A stretch of DNA of 6,419 nt from positions 1 to 6,419 of the forward strand of contig JANWJI010000130.1 of NCBI GenBank assembly GCA_025449515.1, in the 5' to 3' direction. Source of the DNA: Nitrososphaeraceae archaeon. Its GTDB lineage: Archaea; Thermoproteota; Nitrososphaeria; Nitrososphaerales; Nitrososphaeraceae. Each line of letters opens with the position of its first letter. Positions within the stretch are counted from its first letter, which is position 1. Of the stretch, positions 1 through 5,924 are shown one piece after another. The notes under the pieces were generated by a model. The model worked only from the letters and a program-made list of their open reading frames with translations, had not been told where the DNA came from and searched no databases. The translations under genes were made by a program, and so were the position numbers.

Positions 1-204
1 ATGTCAAACGATGTAGAATCATCTAAAGCCGATATCCAATCATTAGCTAAGAATATGGGAAATATTCAGAAATCGATTTCGGATATTAAAAGCTCTGTAG
101 ATCGTTCATATATGATTGCGATGGTGGGTATTGGTGCAGGAGTTGCTGGGATTATAATAGCGGCTGTATCGCTATCCCGCAAACAAATACTTGGTCTTCA
201 CTGA
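1..204 (+). CDS. Small coiled-coil single-pass membrane protein, unknown function (possibly 5'-truncated)
   Basis: A 67-residue frame begins with ATG at the first base of the window and ends at TGA 202-204. The N-terminal half is polar with a regular 3-4 hydrophobic spacing (I12, L15, M19, I22, I26, I29, V33), the pattern of a two-stranded coiled coil. It is followed by one hydrophobic segment at about residues 37-58, rich in small residues (G43, G45, G47, G50), and a short basic tail (R60, K61). This is the layout of a membrane-anchored oligomer with its coiled coil outside the bilayer. Small phage-type XhlA/holin-associated proteins share the architecture, but that is a resemblance of layout only. 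The N-terminal MSND reads like a true start, yet upstream sequence is missing, so the ATG could be internal. I do not recognise the family. Confidence 0.6.
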   Translation: MSNDVESSKADIQSLAKNMGNIQKSISDIKSSVDRSYMIAMVGIGAGVAGIIIAAVSLSRKQILGLH

Positions 205-324
205 ACTCATATTATGTACTTTTAAAAATTAAGCTATATGTATCCAGCGCTATCTATCTACACAGACCTTAACCCATCTTCATATTATTATTCTAGCCCA
301 ATTCAGACTCGATACTCTGGCGCC

Positions 325-337
325 CAAAACTTAATAT
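325..337 (+). promoter_or_regulatory. BRE/TATA-like archaeal promoter of the PadR gene
   Basis: A purine-rich CAAAA (325-329) is followed by CTTAATAT (330-337), close to the archaeal TATA consensus. Its centre is about 30 bp ahead of the ATG at 364, which would put the transcript start at or just before the start codon, giving a leaderless or nearly leaderless mRNA. There is no Shine-Dalgarno ahead of this gene, which fits. The assignment rests on spacing and consensus only. Confidence 0.45.
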
Positions 338-338
338 G

Positions 339-360
339 TCGCTAGAGATATTACTAGCGA
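339..360 (+). promoter_or_regulatory. Inverted-repeat operator candidate in front of the PadR gene
   Basis: TCGCTAG at 339-345 and CTAGCGA at 354-360 are perfect 7-bp inverted repeats separated by 8 bp. The symmetry continues outward as ATG(T) at 336-339 and ACAT at 362-365 after a 2-base offset. The dyad fills the gap between the TATA-like box and the ATG, where a bound dimer would block polymerase or start-site access. PadR proteins bind dyads as dimers and commonly repress their own gene; the usual published operator is ATGT-N8-ACAT, and here the ATGT and ACAT ends are further apart, so the match is only partial. Autoregulation is inferred. Confidence 0.45.
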
Positions 361-363
361 TAC

Positions 364-900
364 ATGAAAGAAATTGTTTCAAAGTGGTTAGGGAAAGTAG
401 GTAGCTCCATACCAAGAGGATTTTCTAGATATTACATTTTAAACCTGTTGAAAGAACAACCCATGTCCGGAAAAGAAATTATCAACAGAGCAAGTTTACA
501 AAGCAGTGGGAAGTGGAAGCCTTCGCCAGGCCTAATCTATCCAATACTAGGAAGACTACTTCAGGAAGGGTTAATCAAAGAGGATGGCGATGGTAGATAC
601 AAGATTACGTCCAAGGGAGTGGAAATGGCCGCTGACATTGATTCTATAGGAAATATTGTAAAAAAACAGCTTGATGTGATGCTTAAGGTTGGTGATACTG
701 GCAAATTTATGGCCCAGGATTTGATCGATAGAGCTTCTACTATTGGATCGGCAATAAGTTCTAATTTGGACAAGATGACTACTGAAGAGCGAATCAAATA
801 CAAGCAGGTTCTAGCACGAGAATTACGTAAGGTGGAAACTGGCAAAGACACTGATGAAAATATTCGGAATTTGAGTGGAAAATCAATAGATGTGGAATAG
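364..900 (+). CDS. PadR-family winged-helix transcriptional regulator
   Basis: This 178-residue protein is a DNA-binding repressor or regulator of the PadR type. The winged helix-turn-helix spans about residues 20-88. The family signature is clear: a helix with YYILNLLKEQPMSGKEI (24-40), then W51-P53-S54-G56-IYPIL around the recognition helix (51-66), L67-GLI at 70-71, and a wing with DGRYKITSKG (76-85). The C-terminal half (about 95-160) is helical and charged, as expected for the dimerisation helix, and longer than in the smallest PadR proteins. The first ATG is used; no Shine-Dalgarno is visible and the promoter spacing suggests a leaderless mRNA. A dyad directly upstream points to autoregulation. 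PadR members often sense phenolics or drugs and repress a neighbouring gene, but no obvious target lies in the same operon, so the ligand and regulon are unknown. Confidence 0.92.
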   Translation: MKEIVSKWLGKVGSSIPRGFSRYYILNLLKEQPMSGKEIINRASLQSSGKWKPSPGLIYPILGRLLQEGLIKEDGDGRYKITSKGVEMAADIDSIGNIVKKQLDVMLKVGDTGKFMAQDLIDRASTIGSAISSNLDKMTTEERIKYKQVLARELRKVETGKDTDENIRNLSGKSIDVE

Positions 901-1480
901 GCGGCCCAATCGCATAATAATATAGTTCCAATCATCTTACTTAGCTTCTCGTTCGTAGGCGTAGTCTAATCAGTAAACATCAATATGTATCAGTGGGCAC
1001 AGTTCAGGCATTACAGTTCGCTCAAACTGATTGATATCTTTGGCTAATATTTTAAATAGACTGGAGCCAACAAGGTCGATGATTCGCTGACAAAAACCCT
1101 GTCTGAAATGTCTTAACAATATGATCCTCTCCGCATATATCAATCAGTACATATTCATGTTTTTTGTCACAGATACACGAATCCATCTCTAGTTCGCATC
1201 TCAATTGTTATCTACCTTAGTAATTAATTATTAATTCTAGAAATTACACAAGGTCTGCTCCTTGTCTGGTCTTTTGGATAGTGTCTTATAAGAATTAACT
1301 ATCTGATGATGGTAGATCTCCTCGTCGAAATTGGTACGATCTCGCAAGTGATTCTCTATTCTTCTAATAGGATTAAAATCAAGAGAATCTTTATATCTTC
1401 ATCAATCTAGGATATTGAAAAAACATCCAGATTGTAAATATGAACCATAAACTGAAGGTATCATGCAAAAATCATATTAT
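901..1480. other. 580-bp stretch without a convincing gene between the PadR and TFB genes
   Basis: The two flanking genes converge here. No RNA gene is visible. The minus strand carries three short open frames. One begins at TTG 1204 (ATG 1186) and stops at 1052. A second, shifted by one base, runs from TTG 1143 to TGA 970 (57 residues). A third is open from 1398 to a stop at 1237 (53 codons) with no ATG. The first two join into a plausible single protein if one frameshift near 1110 is allowed. In DNA this AT-rich, open runs of about 50 codons arise by chance, so these could be noise. A 12-bp perfect inverted repeat (1026-1037 with 1137-1148) overlaps the first two frames. Confidence 0.5.
1026..1148. 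repeat. 12-bp inverted repeat with 99-bp spacer
   Basis: ACTGATTGATAT at 1026-1037 is the exact reverse complement of ATATCAATCAGT at 1137-1148. It lies in the gene-poor stretch between the PadR and TFB genes. No target-site duplication or element-like content is seen, and a match of this length could be coincidental in AT-rich DNA. Confidence 0.4.
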
Positions 1481-2494
1481 CTACTGCAAACAAAAAATCA
1501 TCTTGATATCCGCAAATCTCTTCCTTAGAGTTACCATGCTGGTGTTGGCTGCTACTGCCATCTGTTCTTGTGTTATTCTTTCCCCTTCTGTTACACATGC
1601 AGCATAGAGCACAGCAACGGCCAACGCGTTTGGATGCTTTCCTATAGCCATATGGTCTTCCTTAACTCTGGCTAACATCTCAAGTGCTCTCCTATACGTT
1701 CTCTCACTGACTCCAGCTTTGCTGGCTATCTTGGACAGATAGCTACTAGTATGTACTGCTGGAAGCGACTGAAGTTTGAGATGTCTAACTAGTAAGCGAT
1801 AACATCTGCTCACAAATGTGAGATCGCTATTTATGACAGTAGAAATTTCATCAAGTGTTCTAGGCACACTTAGCTCTCTACATGCAACATATACCGAAGC
1901 AACAACCATTCCCTCGATTGATCTGCCTTTTATCAAATTTTTGTCCAGTGCTTTTCGGTAATAGTATGCGGCCTTTTCTATCGCTGCATCTGTTAGAGAA
2001 AGTTTGTCTTTAATTCTAGACATAATTTCAAATGCATTATTTAAGTTTCTAGCTGATCTCTTATTATTAAACGTAGAAATCCTGTTCCAACGACGCATCG
2101 CTTTTACTTTGCTAATTTGTTCCTGGGTGAGTGCAGTCCCATTTGCGTCAACGTTCAAGGCCGATATAAGAGTAGACAGACCCATATCGTGAATAGCAAG
2201 CGAAGTAGGCATTCCGGTCCTCTCTTTTAATTTTACATCTTCAAATTTATGGATTCTCCATTCTGCCTCTAAAGATTGCATATTATCGTATATCACCATC
2301 CCACAATTACTGCAGACTATTTCACCGACCTCTGCATCAAAGACAGTAAGGTTACTATTGCAAAGAGAACAAATATTCTTAGAATCAGAAGTGGTGTTTC
2401 CATGTGCTAAAAAATCCTGCTTCTGTACGTTAAGGTGTTCTCCAGATCTCTGAAAATGGTCGGATTCTCCGCATAATGATGATCTGTTATACAC
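1481..2494 (-). CDS. tfb: Transcription initiation factor B (archaeal TFB, TFIIB homologue)
   Basis: This 337-residue protein recruits RNA polymerase to promoters bound by TBP and helps select the start site; it acts on DNA in the cytoplasm. All parts are present. A zinc ribbon has Cys42, Cys45, Cys61 and Cys64 (CX2C-X15-CX2C). The B-reader/linker (about 75-112) contains EWR, RTGMP and the highly conserved IHDMGLSTLI. The first cyclin fold (about 130-215) includes KGRSIEGMVVASVYVACRE and PRTLDEIS; the second (about 225-333) includes GKHPNALAVAVLYAAC and a recognition helix ending VTLRKRF. Translation must start at GTG 2494: an in-frame TAG lies just upstream (2507-2509) and no ATG, GTG or TTG occurs between this GTG and the zinc ribbon. 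That leaves an N-terminal extension of 41 residues with an extra Cys8, longer than the usual short lead-in. Thaumarchaeal genomes often carry several TFBs, so this may be a specialised copy. Confidence 0.96.
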   Translation of the reverse strand: MYNRSSLCGESDHFQRSGEHLNVQKQDFLAHGNTTSDSKNICSLCNSNLTVFDAEVGEIVCSNCGMVIYDNMQSLEAEWRIHKFEDVKLKERTGMPTSLAIHDMGLSTLISALNVDANGTALTQEQISKVKAMRRWNRISTFNNKRSARNLNNAFEIMSRIKDKLSLTDAAIEKAAYYYRKALDKNLIKGRSIEGMVVASVYVACRELSVPRTLDEISTVINSDLTFVSRCYRLLVRHLKLQSLPAVHTSSYLSKIASKAGVSERTYRRALEMLARVKEDHMAIGKHPNALAVAVLYAACVTEGERITQEQMAVAANTSMVTLRKRFADIKMIFCLQ

Positions 2495-2511
2495 AAATCT
2501 ACATACCTATT

Positions 2512-2519
2512 ACTATAAT
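2512..2519 (-). promoter_or_regulatory. Weak TATA-like element upstream of TFB
   Basis: On the minus strand ATTATAGT (2519-2512) is centred about 22 bp before the GTG start, slightly closer than the ideal distance for a leaderless transcript. A second AT-rich candidate, AAATTAAAAG (2540-2531), would give a 5' leader of roughly 16 bases. Neither is a strong consensus match and no Shine-Dalgarno is seen. Confidence 0.25.
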
Positions 2520-2664
2520 GAAAACGTTTGCTTTTAATTTTCTTCGCACAGAACCAATTTGAATATCTAATACAAATATGAGTCATATTGCATTTCATTT
2601 ACAAAAACTAAATTATGAACGACAGTTTCTAATTATGGCCACATAGTAATAAAGATCTCTAATT

Positions 2665-2673
2665 TTTTAAATA
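2665..2673 (+). promoter_or_regulatory. Orphan TATA-like box
   Basis: TTTTAAATA, inside a run of T then A, is among the best archaeal TATA matches in the window. It predicts a plus-strand start near 2693-2697, about 430 bp ahead of the amidase. An ATG at 2693-2695 opens only eight codons. The element could drive an unannotated small RNA, the 53-residue frame at 2741, or a long amidase leader; plain AT-richness is the alternative. Confidence 0.3.
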
Positions 2674-2715
2674 GTATTGCATAATCACTTCAATGAATCT
2701 TGGTCCTATTCCCAA

Positions 2716-2733
2716 GTGATTAATTTGAATCAC
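2716..2733. promoter_or_regulatory. GTGATT-N6-AATCAC dyad
   Basis: Perfect 6-bp inverted repeats with a 6-bp spacer, giving one-turn centre-to-centre spacing typical of dimeric helix-turn-helix operators. It sits about 20 bp after the start predicted for the upstream TATA-like box and 7 bp before an ATG at 2741. The regulator is unknown. Confidence 0.3.
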
Positions 2734-3091
2734 GCATAACATGAAGAGTTATTTAACAAATGCGGATTTGATTTTGTATGTCAAATTACATCTATACCAT
2801 AAGTTCAGTTATTTGCTGGTAATTACTATTAGTAGTGATGGAGGTTCTTGTAATTACTTTTCGATAAAAGTCAGAACAGGACTGACCGAAGACATGGTAT
2901 GATGACTTCCAATACATGAGTATATCTGTATCAATGAAGTATTAAGACTAGTAACAGAATCAAGATCCCGTGAGCCCGATTTTTCGGATATTATTATTTA
3001 GTCCAACTCTATATTTACAATTGATTTCCCAAATACGATCAATTTTAGTATGCCAAACAAAAATATCTAAACGATAGTTTATTCTGATCAC

Positions 3092-3116
3092 CAAATATAC
3101 TAATACTAATAGGTGA
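3092..3116 (+). promoter_or_regulatory. TATA-like box and possible ribosome binding site of the amidase
   Basis: CAAATATAC (3092-3100) is TATA-like and centred about 33 bp before the ATG at 3129. AGGTGA (3111-3116) matches the archaeal anti-Shine-Dalgarno sequence, but lies 12 bases from the ATG, a little far. If transcription begins about 26 bp after the TATA-like box, the Shine-Dalgarno would fall outside the mRNA, so only one of the two may be functional for this start. Confidence 0.35.
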
Positions 3117-3128
3117 ATTGAAATCTAT

Positions 3129-4565
3129 ATGAATCTAGAGCAAAAATTATGCCACCTTTCGGTTAAAGAATTATCAAAAAAAATTGAAAATTTAGAAATT
3201 TCGCCTGTGGAACTAGTGGAATCTTGTCTTATTAGGATTAAAGAATTAGATGGCTTATTTAATACCTTCATCACAATAGCAAACGAAAATGAAATATATG
3301 AAAATGCTAGAAACGCAGAGAGGGACATTAAACTCGGATACTACAAAGGCCCGCTTCATGGAATACCCTTTTCTGCTAAGGATAATTTTTTCGTAAAAAA
3401 TCTTAGATGCACTGCAGGCTCTAGAATACTATCCAGTTACATACCCTCCTACGACGCCTCTGTAGTTAAGAGAATGAAAAATTCCGGCGCAATTCTAATT
3501 GGCAAAAACAACTTAAATGAATTTGCGTCTGGGATCACCGGTGCGAACCAATTTTATGGCAACAGCAGAAATCCGTGGAATTTTTTGAGAATATCAGGCG
3601 GCTCGAGCGGCGGTTCTGCTGCAGCGGTATCAAGTAGAATGATTCCGATTTCGTTAGGAACAGATACCGGTGGCTCCGTAAGAGTCCCATCTTCTCTGTG
3701 CGGAGTAGTTGGGTTAAAACCTACCTATGGTCTAGTTAGTAGACACGGTGTCGTACCCCTTTCACCGTCATTAGATCATGTTGGATTTATATCTAAAAGT
3801 GTTTGGGATATAGCCGCAGTATTGGAATATACTGCTGGATGGGACCCCTTTGACCTGACGACTGTACAACGTGAGAATGTAGCCTATACGAAAATTATCG
3901 AAAAACCGACGGTTGAACCGATATCAGTTGGAATACCAAGTAGTTATTTCATGAAATATATGGATCTAGAGGTTAAAAACTGTTTTTATAATTTTCTAGA
4001 TCGATTGAGACCTATGGTATCAAAAATATATGATATTAAATTGTATAATACTGAAAGGTATTTCGAAACATGGAAAAAGATTAGGCTTGCGGAGACATCA
4101 GAGATACACATGTATGGGTGGAATGCACAGATGCAAGACTACAGTAGAGAAGTTAGAAAACTCCTGATAGAGGGTATAAGAGTACTGGCATATGATTATC
4201 TAAAATCCAAAAAAATAATAGGAGAAATAAGGGCGGAATTTTCTCGAAGACTATCTTCGGGATGTTTCAATATGATCATAATTCCTACTACCATAATTAC
4301 CGCTCCATTATTCTCAGAATTGGTAAAGATCAAGGTCAATGGTAGTGTTTTGCGAACTAGGGACGCTTTACTTAGAAATACTGTTCTATTTAATAGTATA
4401 GGTCTGCCAGCCATTAGCATCCCGATTGGCCTGACAAGCAAGAATCTACCTGTTGGGGCTCAACTGATAGGTCCTGAATTCGAGGAGGGCAAGATACTGT
4501 CATTTGCCTACTCGTATGAACAGCAGAATCGCGATATAAATAAGTTGATGTTACCAATACAATGA
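3129..4565 (+). CDS. Amidase-signature family hydrolase (GatA-like)
   Basis: This 478-residue protein hydrolyses an amide or transfers its ammonia; it has no signal peptide and should be cytoplasmic. The whole amidase-signature core is intact: Lys84 in IPFSAKDNF, the cis-serine Ser159 in GGSSGGS (157-163) and nucleophile Ser183 in GTDTGGS. The spacings (75 and 24) are those of the Lys-cisSer-Ser triad in GatA. Following blocks include PSSLCGVVGLKPTYG (187-201), SPSLDHVG (212-219) and the C-terminal GLPAISIPIG (425-434) and PVGAQLIGP (441-449). Length and N-terminal half resemble GatA, the glutaminase subunit of tRNA amidotransferase. But the region around 320-380 lacks the YDGVRYG-type and GTYALSAGYYD-type blocks of true GatA, and no gatB or gatC is nearby. 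I therefore prefer a stand-alone amidase of unknown substrate. It is transcribed alone. Confidence 0.94.
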   Translation: MNLEQKLCHLSVKELSKKIENLEISPVELVESCLIRIKELDGLFNTFITIANENEIYENARNAERDIKLGYYKGPLHGIPFSAKDNFFVKNLRCTAGSRILSSYIPSYDASVVKRMKNSGAILIGKNNLNEFASGITGANQFYGNSRNPWNFLRISGGSSGGSAAAVSSRMIPISLGTDTGGSVRVPSSLCGVVGLKPTYGLVSRHGVVPLSPSLDHVGFISKSVWDIAAVLEYTAGWDPFDLTTVQRENVAYTKIIEKPTVEPISVGIPSSYFMKYMDLEVKNCFYNFLDRLRPMVSKIYDIKLYNTERYFETWKKIRLAETSEIHMYGWNAQMQDYSREVRKLLIEGIRVLAYDYLKSKKIIGEIRAEFSRRLSSGCFNMIIIPTTIITAPLFSELVKIKVNGSVLRTRDALLRNTVLFNSIGLPAISIPIGLTSKNLPVGAQLIGPEFEEGKILSFAYSYEQQNRDINKLMLPIQ

Positions 4566-4767
4566 AATTTATCATAATCATCCTTTTCACTCTTAAATCC
4601 TAACTTATAAGATAATTCAGAACTCACAATACACAAATTCTCATTGAATACAATTAACATTTGCAGAACTAGGTTAGATCATTTTAAATCATAACAAGAA
4701 TTACACAATACTGAATGGTTACTGAAAATCGAACAGAGTTGTGTGATCCTATTAACGCCATCTTTTA

Positions 4768-4793
4768 GGAGTATGTATCCAATACATGACTCC
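4768..4793. repeat. Bulged 11-bp hairpin between convergent genes
   Basis: GGAGT-ATGTAT (4768-4778) pairs with ATACAT-ACTCC (4782-4787 and 4789-4793) around a 3-base loop (4779-4781), with one unpaired base at 4788. It lies 47 bp beyond the stop of the minus-strand protease gene and about 200 bp beyond the amidase stop. There is no T-run on either strand after the stem, so it is not a classical intrinsic terminator. It could be a 3'-UTR structure, an mRNA-end stabiliser, or a protein-binding dyad (ATGT-N7-ACAT, near the PadR operator form). The rest of the 274-bp convergent gap holds no recognisable gene. Confidence 0.5.
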
Positions 4794-4839
4794 GCTTAAA
4801 TACGGAAGCTCATTATATTAAAGACAAGAGATATATTTA

Positions 4840-5373
4840 CTAAATGATAAAATATAAACTGATTGTTACTCCTATTAGTACAATATTCGTTGCAAAGTGT
4901 AAGGCGTATGCATGATTAATGCCGTACTTACTGTAAATATATTTGTAAAAGAACCCCAGTGGTAATAATATGAATACTGCACTAAGCGATACACCCATGA
5001 GGATATGCAAAAATCCCCATATCACTACACGTTTCGAACTCTTTCTGAAATAATACTCTTCGAAGTAATTTACGTGGATCAACATGTAAACAAGCAATGG
5101 AACAAATGGAATTATGCCAATAACGCCTTGATGAGCTAAAGGGCCCACAGCTATATTGTAGCCAAGCCAAGAGAGATTCAGTATTGGGAAACGAGATAGA
5201 ACGGGCATTACGATGAATACATAACATAATAATGCTGCCACAGTTATTGGTAAGAAGTAAAGAGTTCTAATCCCAGAATGCAAATTCAATATTCTCATTC
5301 TGGTTTCTTTGACGACTAACAATGACGGTATTAAAAGAGCTACGTAGATTATTGTGATATAAATGTCTTGCAA
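4840..5373 (-). CDS. CPBP (CAAX/Abi-type) family intramembrane metalloprotease, short form
   Basis: A 177-residue, very hydrophobic protein with about five or six membrane segments (near 4-21, 37-57, 70-103, 117-141 and 155-176). The three CPBP motifs occur in order. Motif 1 is EExxxR at Glu105, Glu106 and Arg110. Motif 2 is the WxxxH at Trp119-His123, where the family usually has Phe at the first position. Motif 3 is HxxxN at His159-Asn163. The glutamates and histidines are the expected active-site residues for cleaving proteins within the membrane; bacterial and eukaryotic relatives process prenylated proteins or confer bacteriocin immunity, and archaeal substrates are unknown. The start is TTG 5373, directly after an in-frame TAA. 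The first in-frame ATG is codon 26 and would delete the first membrane helix, so TTG is preferred. It is shorter than most CPBP proteins and appears monocistronic. Confidence 0.82.
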   Translation of the reverse strand: MQDIYITIIYVALLIPSLLVVKETRMRILNLHSGIRTLYFLPITVAALLCYVFIVMPVLSRFPILNLSWLGYNIAVGPLAHQGVIGIIPFVPLLVYMLIHVNYFEEYYFRKSSKRVVIWGFLHILMGVSLSAVFILLPLGFFYKYIYSKYGINHAYALHFATNIVLIGVTISLYFII

Positions 5374-5410
5374 TTAATAGCTTTAATTACTTGTTTGGCT
5401 GGGCATATGA

Positions 5411-5431
5411 ATTTAAGCGATTGGATTTAAG
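5411..5431 (-). promoter_or_regulatory. Tandem TATA-like boxes upstream of the CPBP protease
   Basis: Read on the minus strand, CTTAAAT occurs twice, at 5431-5425 and 5417-5411, 14 bp apart. The proximal copy, preceded by CG, would start transcription near 5388 and give a leader of about 15 bases before the TTG at 5373. The distal copy could serve a second start. No Shine-Dalgarno is visible before the TTG. Confidence 0.42.
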
Positions 5432-5555
5432 GATTTATTTATCGGCATGTATTAGATAGAAAGCTGAATGATGTGAAGGTCAGTTCATGAATACATGATT
5501 AATATGGTTGTAAGATTATCTGCGGTTTGTGCTGTGGATCAAATATGGCTATTAG

Positions 5556-5918
5556 TCAAAAAATATAATGCATTCGTTGATGTATCATCATTTGTTCATG
5601 ACTTTGAAATGGGGTTCCACAATGAGCACAAATAAATATGCCCAGCTCTTCTATATCTCCGGATTTTAGGATTGCAATTTCGTTCTTGTCGATCGTATTT
5701 TCTAGAACACTGTACCCATCTATGTTACTCTTTGAAAGGATCACCTCTAAAATCTTGATTATTTTTATCCTCCTCTCCTGAGGCAACTCTAGGTAAACAA
5801 GATCGTCACTCCTATCATAACGCTTATCCTTGGGAAGTGAAGAAAACTCCCGGTTATTTATGATGACAGACTTTAGGCCAGCTGGAAGATGTGATAAATC
5901 GATCTTAACAACCATCAT
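5556..5918 (-). CDS. Small protein with a single C-terminal C2H2 zinc finger
   Basis: A 120-residue protein ending in a textbook C2H2 finger: Cys97, Cys100, His113 and His117 (CX2C-X12-HX3-H), with the hydrophobic core residues Phe104 and Met110 at the expected places. Such a finger folds around one zinc and binds DNA, RNA or a protein partner; a lone finger rarely gives specific DNA binding without help from neighbouring residues. Residues 1-95 show no family I recognise; they are charged, with a basic patch RRIKIIKILEVIL (49-61) likely helical. Translation starts at ATG 5918, the first ATG after an in-frame TGA; a second ATG follows immediately. Single-finger C2H2 proteins are common in Thaumarchaeota and are thought to be regulatory. 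Two small frames lie just upstream on the same strand, the nearer ending 6 bp before this start, so they may be cotranscribed. Confidence 0.87.
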   Translation of the reverse strand: MMVVKIDLSHLPAGLKSVIINNREFSSLPKDKRYDRSDDLVYLELPQERRIKIIKILEVILSKSNIDGYSVLENTIDKNEIAILKSGDIEELGIFICAHCGTPFQSHEQMMIHQRMHYIF

Positions 5919-5924
5919 TCTTCA

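Larger units (their letters stand above)
2495..3128. other. 634-bp divergent intergenic region between TFB and the amidase
   Basis: TFB leaves to the left and the amidase starts to the right, so this region carries both promoters, but it is far longer than two promoters need. No tRNA or other known RNA gene is recognisable. On the plus strand there is a TATA-like box (2665-2673), a dyad (2716-2733) and behind it a 53-residue frame (ATG 2741 to TGA 2900-2902). That frame has no family resemblance, no Shine-Dalgarno and is of a length expected by chance. A second, weaker dyad is AATTGAT 3019-3025 with ATCAATT 3038-3044. Confidence 0.5.

Noticed and set aside
561..935. 124-residue minus-strand frame opposite the PadR gene
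   Set aside because: It is almost entirely antisense to the clear PadR coding sequence and has no recognisable domain; it is a shadow.
1237..1398. 53-codon minus-strand open frame with protein-like composition
   Set aside because: It has no ATG and only one internal TTG, and one or two open runs of this length are expected by chance in a region this AT-rich.
2407..2598. 63-residue minus-strand frame across the TFB 5' end
   Set aside because: It overlaps the first 88 bases of the well-supported TFB gene in another frame, has no family resemblance and no ribosome binding site.
2976..2994. CCGA-TTTT-TCGG hairpin as a terminator
   Set aside because: The stem is only 4 bp, no T-run follows, and no gene on either strand ends nearby.
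3019..3044. AATTGAT-N12-ATCAATT inverted repeat upstream of the amidase
   Set aside because: Seven AT-rich base pairs with a 12-base spacer are likely by chance here and are not placed relative to a promoter.
4982..5227. 81-residue frame inside the CPBP protease gene
   Set aside because: Same strand, different frame, wholly inside a gene whose frame carries all three family motifs in order.
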